A stretch of DNA of 11,233 nt from UBA5972 sp002430125 (lineage in GTDB: Bacteria > Pseudomonadota > Alphaproteobacteria > Rhodobacterales > Rhodobacteraceae). The stretch spans positions 1 through 11,233 of the forward strand of contig CALBIC010000007.1 in the NCBI GenBank assembly GCA_937892915.1, written 5' to 3'. Position numbers and translations under genes: made by a program. The notes below the pieces were generated by a model. The model did not search any database. It had not been told where the DNA came from and worked only from the letters and a program-made list of their open reading frames with translations. Of this stretch, positions 5,889 to 11,233 are shown in pieces (within the stretch, counting starts at the first letter, position 1; each line of letters starts with the position of its first letter).

Positions 5889-6839
5889 ATGACCAAGAAA
5901 TTCGCATCCCAAAACGACATGACCGAAAAGAAGATCAGCTTCACCGAAGTTGGCAAAGACCTTTGGGCTTTTACCGCCGAAGGTGATCCCAATTCCGGCG
6001 TAATCATCGGCGACGACAGCGTGATGATTGTCGAAGCGCAGGCCACCCCGCGATTGGCCAACAAAGTCATCGAATGCGTGCGTACCGTGACCGACAAGCC
6101 GATCAGCCACGTGGTTCTGACCCATTACCATGCGGTGCGCGTTCTTGGCGCGTCGGCCTTTGGGGCGAGCCAGATCATCATGGGTGAAACCGCCCGTGCG
6201 ATGGTGGTTGAACGCGGTCAGGAAGACTGGGACAGCGAATTCCAACGCTTCCCGCGTCTGTTTGAAGGCTATGAAAGCATTCCCGGCCTGACCTGGCCCA
6301 CCACAACATTTTCCGACGATATGACCGTCTATCTGGGCAACCGTCAGATCAATCTGATGCATCTGGGCCGCGCCCATACGGCCGGCGATATCGTGATCCA
6401 TGTGCCCGATGAAAACGTGATGTTCACTGGCGATATCGTTGAATATCACTCGGCCTGTTATTGCGGCGACGGGCATTTCGGCGACTGGGGTAACACGCTG
6501 GATAACATCGCCTCGTTTGACGTGGATGCCATCGCGCCGGGCCGTGGCGATGCACTTGTCGGCAAGAGCATGGTCAATGCCGGGATCGAAGCCACCCGCG
6601 ATTTCGTAGAAAGCACTTACCGCCCCGCCGCTCGCGTCGCTGCGCGCAACGGCACCTTAAAAGATGCATGGGATGCGGTGCGCGAGGCCTGCGACACCAA
6701 ATTCGGCGACTACGCGATCTACGAGCATTGCCTGCCCTTCAACGTCGCCCGCGCCTTTGACGAGGCCCGCGGCATCGACACCCCGAGGGTCTGGACCGCC
6801 CAACGCGATCTGGACATGTGGGCCGATCTGCAGGGGTAA
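5889..6839 (+). CDS. Metallo-beta-lactamase-fold protein with incomplete metal site, of the homogentisate operon
   Basis: A 316-residue MBL-fold protein with no N-terminal signal, so probably cytosolic. The fold signature is clear, but the metal ligands are only half there. The usual HxHxDH box reads H79-Y-H81-A-V83-R84, so the Asp and the second-site His are replaced. H163 (GRAHTAGD) and D182 (FTGDIVE) are kept. The final His of the usual PGHG is R219 (APGRGDAL). The first metal site (H79, H81, H163, with D182) could still bind; the second looks lost. A CYCGDGHFGDW segment (190-200) may add unusual ligands. I recall the same THYHAVRVLGAS and PGRG wording in related alphaproteobacterial proteins, so this is probably a family trait rather than damage. 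The ATG at 5889 has GGAG 6 nt before it; the open frame further upstream only covers the palindromes. Its position as the third gene after hmgA-fahA suggests hydrolysis or quality control of a pathway intermediate (such as a thioester or lactone), but the substrate is unknown. Confidence 0.88.
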   Translation: MTKKFASQNDMTEKKISFTEVGKDLWAFTAEGDPNSGVIIGDDSVMIVEAQATPRLANKVIECVRTVTDKPISHVVLTHYHAVRVLGASAFGASQIIMGETARAMVVERGQEDWDSEFQRFPRLFEGYESIPGLTWPTTTFSDDMTVYLGNRQINLMHLGRAHTAGDIVIHVPDENVMFTGDIVEYHSACYCGDGHFGDWGNTLDNIASFDVDAIAPGRGDALVGKSMVNAGIEATRDFVESTYRPAARVAARNGTLKDAWDAVREACDTKFGDYAIYEHCLPFNVARAFDEARGIDTPRVWTAQRDLDMWADLQG

Positions 6840-6880
6840 GCAGGCTCCCCGGAAATGGTCCGGGGGACCATTTCGCCTGC
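6840..6880. repeat. Compound palindrome after the MBL gene (possible terminator or REP-like element)
   Basis: An outer stem GCAGGC (6840-6845)/GCCTGC (6875-6880) encloses GAAATGGTC (6852-6860)/GACCATTTC (6866-6874). An alternative hairpin, CCCCGGA (6847-6853)/TCCGGGG (6859-6865), uses part of the same bases and has the core of the dispersed palindromes at 4484 and 5817. It begins 1 nt after the MBL stop. With no T-run it is an imperfect intrinsic terminator, but it may end or stabilise the hmgA transcript. Confidence 0.55.
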
Positions 6881-6974
6881 AAACACACGGAGCGCCGGGC
6901 AAGCATCTGCCACAGGAACTCCGACCAGAGCTGTTCAAAAAACAGCCTTACTACCTGCCGGGATGTGACATTTA

Positions 6975-7004
6975 TTGACAGGCAAAGATCATATTTGTTA
7001 GCGT
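6975..7004 (+). promoter_or_regulatory. Possible pncA promoter
   Basis: TTGACA (6975-6980) is a perfect -35 box. The best -10 at 18-bp spacing, TAGCGT (6999-7004), matches only 3 of 6. It sits 42 bp before the pncA ATG, and no copy of the TTGCAACG operator is seen here. The upstream stretch 6881-6974 holds only a small 6-bp hairpin (6930-6946). Confidence 0.35.
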
Positions 7005-7045
7005 GCCAATGAAAATTAACCGGGTTTGGCAGGGGATGCTTACAC

Positions 7046-7684
7046 ATGGCCGAGAAGATCAAACTGGGCAAAACGGATGTTCTGGTCGTCATTGATGTGC
7101 AAAAAGACTTTTGCGCGGGCGGTGCCTTGGCTGTGCAAAACGCTGATGCAATTGTTTCGCCGATCAACAGCCTTATGACCCAATTCGACAATGTGGTTAT
7201 CAGTCAGGATTGGCATCCGGTTGGCCACAAATCCTTTTACACATCGCACAAAGGCAAGATGCCGTTCGAGACAACAATGATGCCCTACGGTGAACAAATC
7301 CTGTGGCCGGCGCATTGTGTTGCCGGCACGCCGGGCGCGGAATTCCATTCTGACCTTGATACATCCCAGGCAAAAGCCATCATTCGCAAAGGGACGAATG
7401 TTGAAATTGATTCATATTCTACATTCTTTGAAAATGACCGTAAGACCCCCACGGGCATGGCCGGTTACCTGCGCCAAAACGGGTTTACGCGTATTTTCCT
7501 GACAGGGATCGCCACAGAATATTGCGTCGGGTTTTCCGCCATTGACGGTATCGAGGAAGGCTTTGATGTCTTTGTAATTACCGACGCGACGGCCTCGTTT
7601 GACAACGAGGATTATGAACACATGCAAAAGCGTTGGGACGAATGTGGTGTCAAGAAAATCACAATGGATGCGCTGCGCGTCTGA
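7046..7684 (+). CDS. pncA: Nicotinamidase (nicotinamide deamidase, PncA)
   Basis: Cytosolic isochorismatase-fold amidase that converts nicotinamide to nicotinate for NAD salvage; family members also hydrolyse pyrazinamide. The 212-residue protein has the catalytic triad D17 (VIDVQKDFC), K115 (IIRKG) and C160 (TEYCVGFSA). The metal ligands are D55, H57 and H61 (SQDWHPVGH). The family block WPAHCVAGTPGAEF (87-100) is present. The residue before the nucleophile Tyr is Glu158, where many homologues have Asp, a mild change. AGGGG lies 10 nt before the ATG. It stands alone, with its own possible promoter and a clear terminator directly at the stop codon. It is probably transcribed independently of the aromatic genes on either side and has no known part in their pathway. 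Confidence 0.94.
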   Translation: MAEKIKLGKTDVLVVIDVQKDFCAGGALAVQNADAIVSPINSLMTQFDNVVISQDWHPVGHKSFYTSHKGKMPFETTMMPYGEQILWPAHCVAGTPGAEFHSDLDTSQAKAIIRKGTNVEIDSYSTFFENDRKTPTGMAGYLRQNGFTRIFLTGIATEYCVGFSAIDGIEEGFDVFVITDATASFDNEDYEHMQKRWDECGVKKITMDALRV

Positions 7685-7704
7685 AAAACCGCCAGTCGGT
7701 TTTT
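7684..7704 (+). terminator. Intrinsic terminator of pncA
   Basis: AAAAACCG-CCAGT-CGGTTTTT forms an 8-bp stem with a 5-nt loop and ends in five T residues. It begins on the last base of the pncA stop codon. The A-tract/T-tract symmetry would let it work in both directions, although no convergent gene is seen. Confidence 0.8.
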
Positions 7705-8162
7705 GGAACGTCTTTCGCCCCACACGCTGAAACCAGCGGTAGGGGAAAGCGTCATTCTCGTATATGGAATAGATAGAAGGCGGGCCCGCCGATATGGTTC
7801 ATAGGCCGAAATGAGGCTTGCGCCCCGTACCTGTCGATCTGTAGGTTTCCGGCTGGCCCCTCGGAGTGTTTACCGTGATGTGCGGGGCCGAACCATGTTT
7901 GAACGTTCGCTTGTGGTTTAGGTCAGCAGCGTTAGGGATCGGTAAACCATGCGTACGGACATTGCCGTATTTGGCAACATGCGGATGGTGATGCACGGAA
8001 ATCGTAACCGCAGAAATCACAACCAACGGGGCGCGCATGGCGCCAATGGATATTGTTTGGCTGGTTGTAATGGGCCTTGTCTTTGCGGTTTGGGCCGCAT
8101 TCCGGCGCAGGTATCTTGAATACCAGGCGTCAGAAACCCCGATAATCCCGCCCGCGCCAAAA
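7705..8162. other. Gene-poor stretch between pncA and the hydroxylase operon
   Basis: No gene is convincing here. It contains a nested stem-loop (7712-7749), a perfect 12-bp palindrome GGCGGGCCCGCC (7779-7790) and a short hairpin TACGG-N6-CCGTA around 7950-7970. A possible 62-residue ORF (8037-8225, +) starts MAPMDIVWLVVMGLVFAVWA and has one hydrophobic segment. It lacks a convincing ribosome site, and its second half runs through the promoter and operator of the next gene. An antisense ORF covering 7799-8296 starts inside the hydroxylase gene and resembles no family I know. Confidence 0.5.
7712..7749 (+). other. Nested stem-loop just after the pncA terminator
   Basis: Three stacked helices are visible: CTTT/AAAG (7712-7715 with 7746-7749, after a 2-nt bulge), CCCC/GGGG (7718-7721 with 7742-7745) and CGCTG/CAGCG (7725-7729 with 7734-7738, AAAC loop). 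A symmetric 3x3 internal loop separates the last two. No T-run follows. It could be a second, weak termination structure or an RNA element; function unknown. Confidence 0.3.
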
Positions 8163-8182
8163 ACCGTTGCAAATGCAACGAT
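8163..8182. promoter_or_regulatory. MarR operator copy (O3) upstream of the FAD hydroxylase operon
   Basis: ACCGTTGCA-AA-TGCAACGAT has 9-bp arms with a single mismatch and a 2-bp centre, and matches the hmgA operator at 17 of 20 positions. It overlaps the -35 region of a likely promoter, where a bound repressor would block transcription. It ties the upper-pathway operon to the hmgA unit. Confidence 0.7.
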
Positions 8183-8194
8183 ATTTGATATAAA
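8167..8194 (+). promoter_or_regulatory. Probable promoter of the hydroxylase-DUF2783-VOC operon
   Basis: TTGCAA (8167-8172, 4/6 to -35) and TATAAA (8189-8194, 5/6 to -10) are 16 bp apart. A start near 8201 would leave about 35 nt of leader, similar to hmgA. The operator covers the -35 box. Confidence 0.5.
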
Positions 8195-8235
8195 CGTTCC
8201 AAACGCCGAGTCTGACAACCACTGACGGGATCCGA

Positions 8236-9840
8236 ATGTCAAAAATATTTGAAACACCACTTTATCCTTATCAGCGCTCAAGGGATCAGGATGCATTGCA
8301 CCTGGTACGCCACCCGGTTGTTATCATTGGTGCCGGGCCGATCGGTCTGGGGGCAGCGATTGATCTGGCCCAACATGGCGTGCCGGTCGTCGTCGTGGAT
8401 GATAATGACAAAGTGTCGTTTGGCAGCCGCGCGATTTGTTTCGCGAAACGGGCGTTGGAAATCACCGACAGGCTGGGATGCGGTGATGCGTTGGTGGATA
8501 AGGGGGTGCTGTGGGACACCGGCAAGGTGTTTTTTGACACGCGCGAGATTTTCAATTTCGATTTGATGCCCGACAAGGGACATCACCGCCCCGCTTTCAT
8601 TAACCTGCAGCAATATTACTTCGAAGAATACCTTCTGAGCCGCCTTCGCGAGCTACAGGCAGAGGGCAAACCGATTGATCTGCGCGGCAAAAATAAAGTG
8701 TCGGCAATCGGCAAACATGACGACCACGTGACCTTGGAAATCGACACACCCGAGGGGCCATATAACATCGATGCCGACTGGGTGATCGCGTGTGACGGTG
8801 CCAATTCACCGACGCGCCGCATGCTGGGCCTTGATTTCATCGGCCGGGTGTTCGAGGACAATTTCCTGATCGCCGATACAATCATGGAGGCGGATTTCCC
8901 GTCAGAACGCTGGTTTTGGTTTGACCCACCGTTCAATCGCGGCCAGTCAGCCTTGTTGCATAAGCAACCCGATAATGTCTGGCGGATCGATCTGCAACTG
9001 GGTTGGGATATCGACAAAGAAAAGGAAATGAAGCCTGAAAACGTGATCCCGCGCCTGAAAGCGATGTTAGGTGAGGATGCGAAATTCGAGCTGGAATGGG
9101 TGTCGATTTACACCTTCCAATGCCGCCGGATGGAAGCGTTTCGCCACGGTCGCGTGCTGTTTGCCGGGGACGCTGCGCATCAGGTTTCGCCGTTTGGCGC
9201 GCGTGGTGCCAATAGCGGGTTGCAGGATACCGATAACCTTGCGTGGAAGCTGCAACTGGTTATGGCCGGTCTTGCGCCTGACAGTCTGTTGGATACGTAC
9301 AATCAGGAACGGGTGTATGGGGCGGATGAAAACATCCTGAATTCCAGCCGCTCGACGGATTTTATCACGCCGAAATCTGACACCAGCCGGATATTCCGCG
9401 ACGCGGTTCTTGATCTGGCCGAGGTTTATCCATTCGCCCGCCCGCTGGTTAATTCGGGGCGTCTTTCGGTGCCTTGTACCTATGATGGAAGCACCTTGAA
9501 TGGGCCGGATGCGGTTGAATTACCGGTCAATCTGCGCCCCGGATCCACAGCGCTTGACGCCCCCTTAAAGGCGAGTTGGTTACTGGAACGACTTGGGGAT
9601 AAGTTCCAGTTATTGGCCATTGGAGTGGACATTCCTGACGGTTTGGAAGACGGCGGAATCGCGATTGAGAGCCTGAGGATTGACGCCAGTGAATCGCCGG
9701 AATTCGCCCGCCGATATCTTGGGGGTGCACGTCAGGCTGTCTATTTGATGCGCCCTGACCAGCATGTCGCGGCACGCTGGACCAGCTTTGATAAAGACGC
9801 GGTAATTGCCGCCCTCAGAACCGCCACCGGGCGCGGGTAA
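8236..9840 (+). CDS. FAD-dependent aromatic hydroxylase (MhaA-like, probable 3-hydroxyphenylacetate 6-hydroxylase)
   Basis: A 534-residue class A flavoprotein monooxygenase of the p-hydroxybenzoate/phenol hydroxylase type. FAD-binding motifs are VVIIGAGPIGLGAA (GxGxxG at 32-37), the dual FAD/NADPH motif VIACDGANSPTRR (D187) and GRVLFAGDAAHQVSPFGARG (D312). A C-terminal thioredoxin-like domain follows, as in phenol hydroxylase relatives, with YLMRPDQHVAARW near the end. It would add a hydroxyl to a phenolic substrate. The same operator as hmgA and a small DUF2783-like protein next door suggest it makes homogentisate from 3-hydroxyphenylacetate, as MhaA/MhaB do in Pseudomonas putida U. Other ring-hydroxylation substrates (3-hydroxybenzoate, 3-hydroxyphenylpropionate) cannot be excluded from sequence. 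GGGA lies 5 nt before the ATG. It is first of three close genes, with AAGGAG of the next gene overlapping its own stop. Confidence 0.85.
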   Translation: MSKIFETPLYPYQRSRDQDALHLVRHPVVIIGAGPIGLGAAIDLAQHGVPVVVVDDNDKVSFGSRAICFAKRALEITDRLGCGDALVDKGVLWDTGKVFFDTREIFNFDLMPDKGHHRPAFINLQQYYFEEYLLSRLRELQAEGKPIDLRGKNKVSAIGKHDDHVTLEIDTPEGPYNIDADWVIACDGANSPTRRMLGLDFIGRVFEDNFLIADTIMEADFPSERWFWFDPPFNRGQSALLHKQPDNVWRIDLQLGWDIDKEKEMKPENVIPRLKAMLGEDAKFELEWVSIYTFQCRRMEAFRHGRVLFAGDAAHQVSPFGARGANSGLQDTDNLAWKLQLVMAGLAPDSLLDTYNQERVYGADENILNSSRSTDFITPKSDTSRIFRDAVLDLAEVYPFARPLVNSGRLSVPCTYDGSTLNGPDAVELPVNLRPGSTALDAPLKASWLLERLGDKFQLLAIGVDIPDGLEDGGIAIESLRIDASESPEFARRYLGGARQAVYLMRPDQHVAARWTSFDKDAVIAALRTATGRG

Positions 9841-9850
9841 GGAGACAGAT

Positions 9851-10048
9851 ATGACCCTGAACACCACCCCGAATATCGCCGGTGCCGATGATTTCTACGC
9901 CGAGCTTTTGGCGCTGCACGAGGGGCGCAGCAAGGCCGAAAGTGACGCGATTAACGCGCGTTTGATCCTGCTGTTGGCCAATCACATTGGCGACCGTCTG
10001 GTCTTAAGCGACGCGATGCAAAAAGCGGTTTCTGCCGGCAGGGGCTGA
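9851..10048 (+). CDS. Small DUF2783-like protein, probable partner of the FAD hydroxylase (MhaB-like)
   Basis: A 65-residue acidic, helical, cytosolic protein without membrane segment or signal. The pattern DDFYAELLALHEG...SDAINARLILLLANHIGD matches what I know of the DUF2783 family, which is repeatedly found directly after FAD monooxygenase genes. By analogy with the small coupling protein MhaB it may couple NADH use to hydroxylation, or stabilise the flavoprotein. This is an inference from position and size. AAGGAG (9839-9844) overlaps the stop codon of the hydroxylase and is 6 nt from the ATG at 9851, the strongest ribosome site in the operon. The open frame extends upstream to 9806 inside the hydroxylase gene, but that start lacks a comparable site. 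Confidence 0.78.
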   Translation: MTLNTTPNIAGADDFYAELLALHEGRSKAESDAINARLILLLANHIGDRLVLSDAMQKAVSAGRG

Positions 10049-10117
10049 TACCGTTTCACGACCAAAGAGGGACAATTGCAACTTTCCCTAATCGGGAAAA
10101 CAGAAAAGGTATGTCCG

Positions 10118-10660
10118 ATGAAAATTGAACAAATTCACCACGTTGCCTATCGCTGCCGGGATGCGAAGGAAACTGTGGAGTGGTATGGCAAGATGCTGAA
10201 CATGGATTTCACGCTGGCTTTTGCGGAAAACCATGTGCCGTCAACCCACGAACCTGATCCTTACATGCATGTGTTTCTGGATGCCGGTAACGGTAATGTT
10301 CTGGCGTTTTTTGAACTGCCAACCAAGCCTGAAATGGGGCGTGATGAAAACACACCGGTCTGGGTGCAGCATCTGGCGTTTCTGGTAAAAGACCGCGATA
10401 CACTGGTGGAATATAAAGAGCATCTTGAGGCAAACGGGGTCGAGGTTTTGGGGGTCACCGACCACTCGGTCTTCCATTCGATCTATTTCTTTGATCCAAG
10501 CGGGCACCGGATCGAACTGGCCTATAACGACCCCGATAGTGCTGCGATGGTGGCACGGGCAGCGGCGGTGAAATGGGATATGCTGGAGGAATGGTCGCAA
10601 ACCAAACGCGCGCCGAAACATGCGGATTGGCTGCACAAGAAGGAACTTGCGGGGGCTTGA
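10118..10660 (+). CDS. VOC-family (glyoxalase/dioxygenase superfamily) metalloprotein
   Basis: A 180-residue cytosolic protein with two paired beta-alpha-beta-beta-beta modules of the vicinal oxygen chelate fold. A full 2-His/2-Glu metal set is visible: H8 (QIHHVAYRC), E66 (AFFELP), H85 (VQHLAFLV) and E133 (DPSGHRIELAYN). The C-terminal 40 residues are a charged helical tail (WDMLEEWSQTKR). The substrate is unknown: it may isomerise, hydrolyse or oxygenate an aromatic or ring-cleavage compound, or act as a glyoxalase-type detoxifier. AAAAGG sits 8 nt before the ATG at 10118; an in-frame ATG at 10076 would add 14 residues with no good ribosome site. A small hairpin, TTTCCC-TAATC-GGGAAA (10083-10099), lies in the 69-bp gap after the DUF2783 gene. 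It is third gene of the operon under the operator at 8163-8182. Confidence 0.82.
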   Translation: MKIEQIHHVAYRCRDAKETVEWYGKMLNMDFTLAFAENHVPSTHEPDPYMHVFLDAGNGNVLAFFELPTKPEMGRDENTPVWVQHLAFLVKDRDTLVEYKEHLEANGVEVLGVTDHSVFHSIYFFDPSGHRIELAYNDPDSAAMVARAAAVKWDMLEEWSQTKRAPKHADWLHKKELAGA

Positions 10661-10676
10661 GGGCGAAAACTCGCCC
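10661..10676 (+). terminator. Hairpin after the VOC gene, possible weak terminator
   Basis: GGGCGA-AAAC-TCGCCC is a 6-bp GC-rich stem directly after the stop codon. It lacks a T-run. GCCCGT (10673-10678) can alternatively pair with ACGGGC about 20 bases downstream. It probably marks the end of the hydroxylase operon, but intrinsic termination is doubtful. Confidence 0.4.
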
Positions 10677-10745
10677 GTCAGTTGAGGCTTGCCAAACGGG
10701 CGGGTGACACCGCACAGTAGCGCCATTGAAACGACAGGATTTCAG

Positions 10746-11233
10746 ATGGCAAGGATCAGGGAATTTTCGGATATAATTGAGCCGACAGCGGCCGAGGAAA
10801 AGCTGCTGGAGAATTGTCGGGCAGGGGTGCCGACGGTGTTGGGCGATGGCGAACGCCCGGCTGGCCCCAGCGGCGCGCGAACCGTGCGGGCCGAGGTGCT
10901 GCGCTATCTGATCCTTGGTGGGTGTGATGACTGCCGGGTGGATGAAAGCGGAGTTCATCTGGTCGGGGCCTATGTCAGCGGGGCGCTGGACCTGCGCTAT
11001 GCCACGGCAAAGCATCGGATTGGTCTGCATAGGTGCCGGTTTGAAAATGCGGTGCAGGCGCAGCAACTTGAAGCGCCGCTTGTGTCGTTCCAAGGCAGTT
11101 TCCTTCCGGGGCTTGATCTTCAAAGGGCGAACATCCAAGGTGATGTTTTCCTGAGGAGTAAATTTCACGCAACGGGGAAGGTCAGCCTGTCCGGGGCGGT
11201 GATTGGCGGGCAGTTGGAGTGTTCCAATGGACG
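10746..11233 (+). CDS. Beta-helix-like repeat protein, N-terminal part (cut by window edge)
   Basis: The frame is open from an ATG at 10746 (AGGA 6 nt upstream) to the right edge, giving the first 162 residues. There is no signal peptide or membrane segment in this part. Residues 1-60 are a helical head with VRAEVLRYLILGG. From about 69 the chain shows short repeats alternating hydrophobic and small residues: GVHLVGAYVSGALDL, then LDLQRANIQGDVFL, then VSLSGAVIGGQLEC. This is the pattern of a right-handed beta-helix related to pentapeptide-repeat proteins. I recall similar alphaproteobacterial and actinobacterial proteins annotated as hypothetical or, without good support, as membrane-associated oxidoreductases. 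Function is unknown. It is separated from the VOC gene by 85 bp with a hairpin, so it may be its own unit. The homogentisate theme probably ends before it. Confidence 0.75.
   Translation, partial: MARIREFSDIIEPTAAEEKLLENCRAGVPTVLGDGERPAGPSGARTVRAEVLRYLILGGCDDCRVDESGVHLVGAYVSGALDLRYATAKHRIGLHRCRFENAVQAQQLEAPLVSFQGSFLPGLDLQRANIQGDVFLRSKFHATGKVSLSGAVIGGQLECSNG

Noticed and set aside
5505..6476. 323-codon minus-strand frame across fahA and the MBL gene
   Set aside because: Spans two genuine + strand genes and their palindromes; no motifs.
7799..8296. 165-codon minus-strand frame in the gene-poor stretch
   Set aside because: Starts inside the hydroxylase gene, crosses its promoter, and shows no family resemblance or convincing start.
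10076..10082. TTGCAAC half-site before the VOC gene as a fourth operator
   Set aside because: Only one arm matches; the left arm has no symmetry and there are no promoter boxes in the expected position.
10915..11154. 79-codon + strand frame within the beta-helix gene
   Set aside because: Out of frame with the supported gene from 10746, which has a ribosome site and repeat structure.
10455..11168. 237-codon minus-strand frame across the VOC gene and the repeat protein
   Set aside because: Lies opposite two better supported + strand genes and an intergenic hairpin.
1..11233. CRISPR arrays, tRNA or rRNA genes, insertion sequences, phage or defence genes
   Set aside because: Nothing of these kinds was recognised on either strand: no spaced identical repeats, no tRNA-like cloverleaf noticed, no transposase or integrase motifs.

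Overview
The window looks like a chromosomal segment of a heterotrophic alphaproteobacterium, most likely of the Rhodobacteraceae/Roseobacter type. That placement rests on protein resemblance, moderate-to-high GC with NNG/NNC-biased codons, and dispersed GCCCCGGA-N5-TCCGGGGC palindromes. It was read by eye; no database search was run. Most of the window is a catabolic locus for aromatic compounds that passes through homogentisate.

Layout: (1) 1-715 is the 3' end of a penicillin-binding protein 1C gene (+), with its reading frame broken at the extreme left edge. (2) 719-1779 (-) holds a MarR-family regulator followed by maleylacetoacetate isomerase (maiA), overlapping by ATGA. (3) 1914-2999 (+) is a tartrate/D-malate dehydrogenase-like enzyme. 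(4) 3113-6839 (+) is homogentisate 1,2-dioxygenase (hmgA), fumarylacetoacetase (fahA) and a metallo-beta-lactamase-fold protein with an incomplete metal site; dispersed palindromes occupy the two gaps. (5) 7046-7684 (+) is a free-standing nicotinamidase (pncA) with a good intrinsic terminator. (6) 7705-8162 has no convincing gene. (7) 8236-10660 (+) is an FAD aromatic hydroxylase, a 65-residue DUF2783-like partner and a VOC-fold protein. (8) 10746 to the right edge is the start of a beta-helix-like repeat protein that runs out of the window.

How the genes work together: the hydroxylase plus its small partner resemble the MhaA/MhaB 3-hydroxyphenylacetate 6-hydroxylase pair and would make homogentisate. 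HmgA opens the ring to maleylacetoacetate, MaiA isomerises it to fumarylacetoacetate, and FahA cleaves that to fumarate and acetoacetate. No 4-hydroxyphenylpyruvate dioxygenase (hpd) is present, so the tyrosine branch, if it exists, is encoded elsewhere.

The best observation is a 20-bp inverted repeat, ATCGTTGCA-TT-TGCAACGAT, lying exactly between consensus-like -35 and -10 boxes of hmgA. Near-copies occur in front of the hydroxylase (8163-8182, 17/20 identical) and, more degenerate, in front of marR-maiA (1791-1810, 16/20). Together they outline a local regulon probably controlled by the MarR protein. I see nothing that amounts to a wholly new system. The main leads are the regulon, the MBL protein with half its metal ligands replaced, and the undescribed roles of the DUF2783 and VOC proteins.
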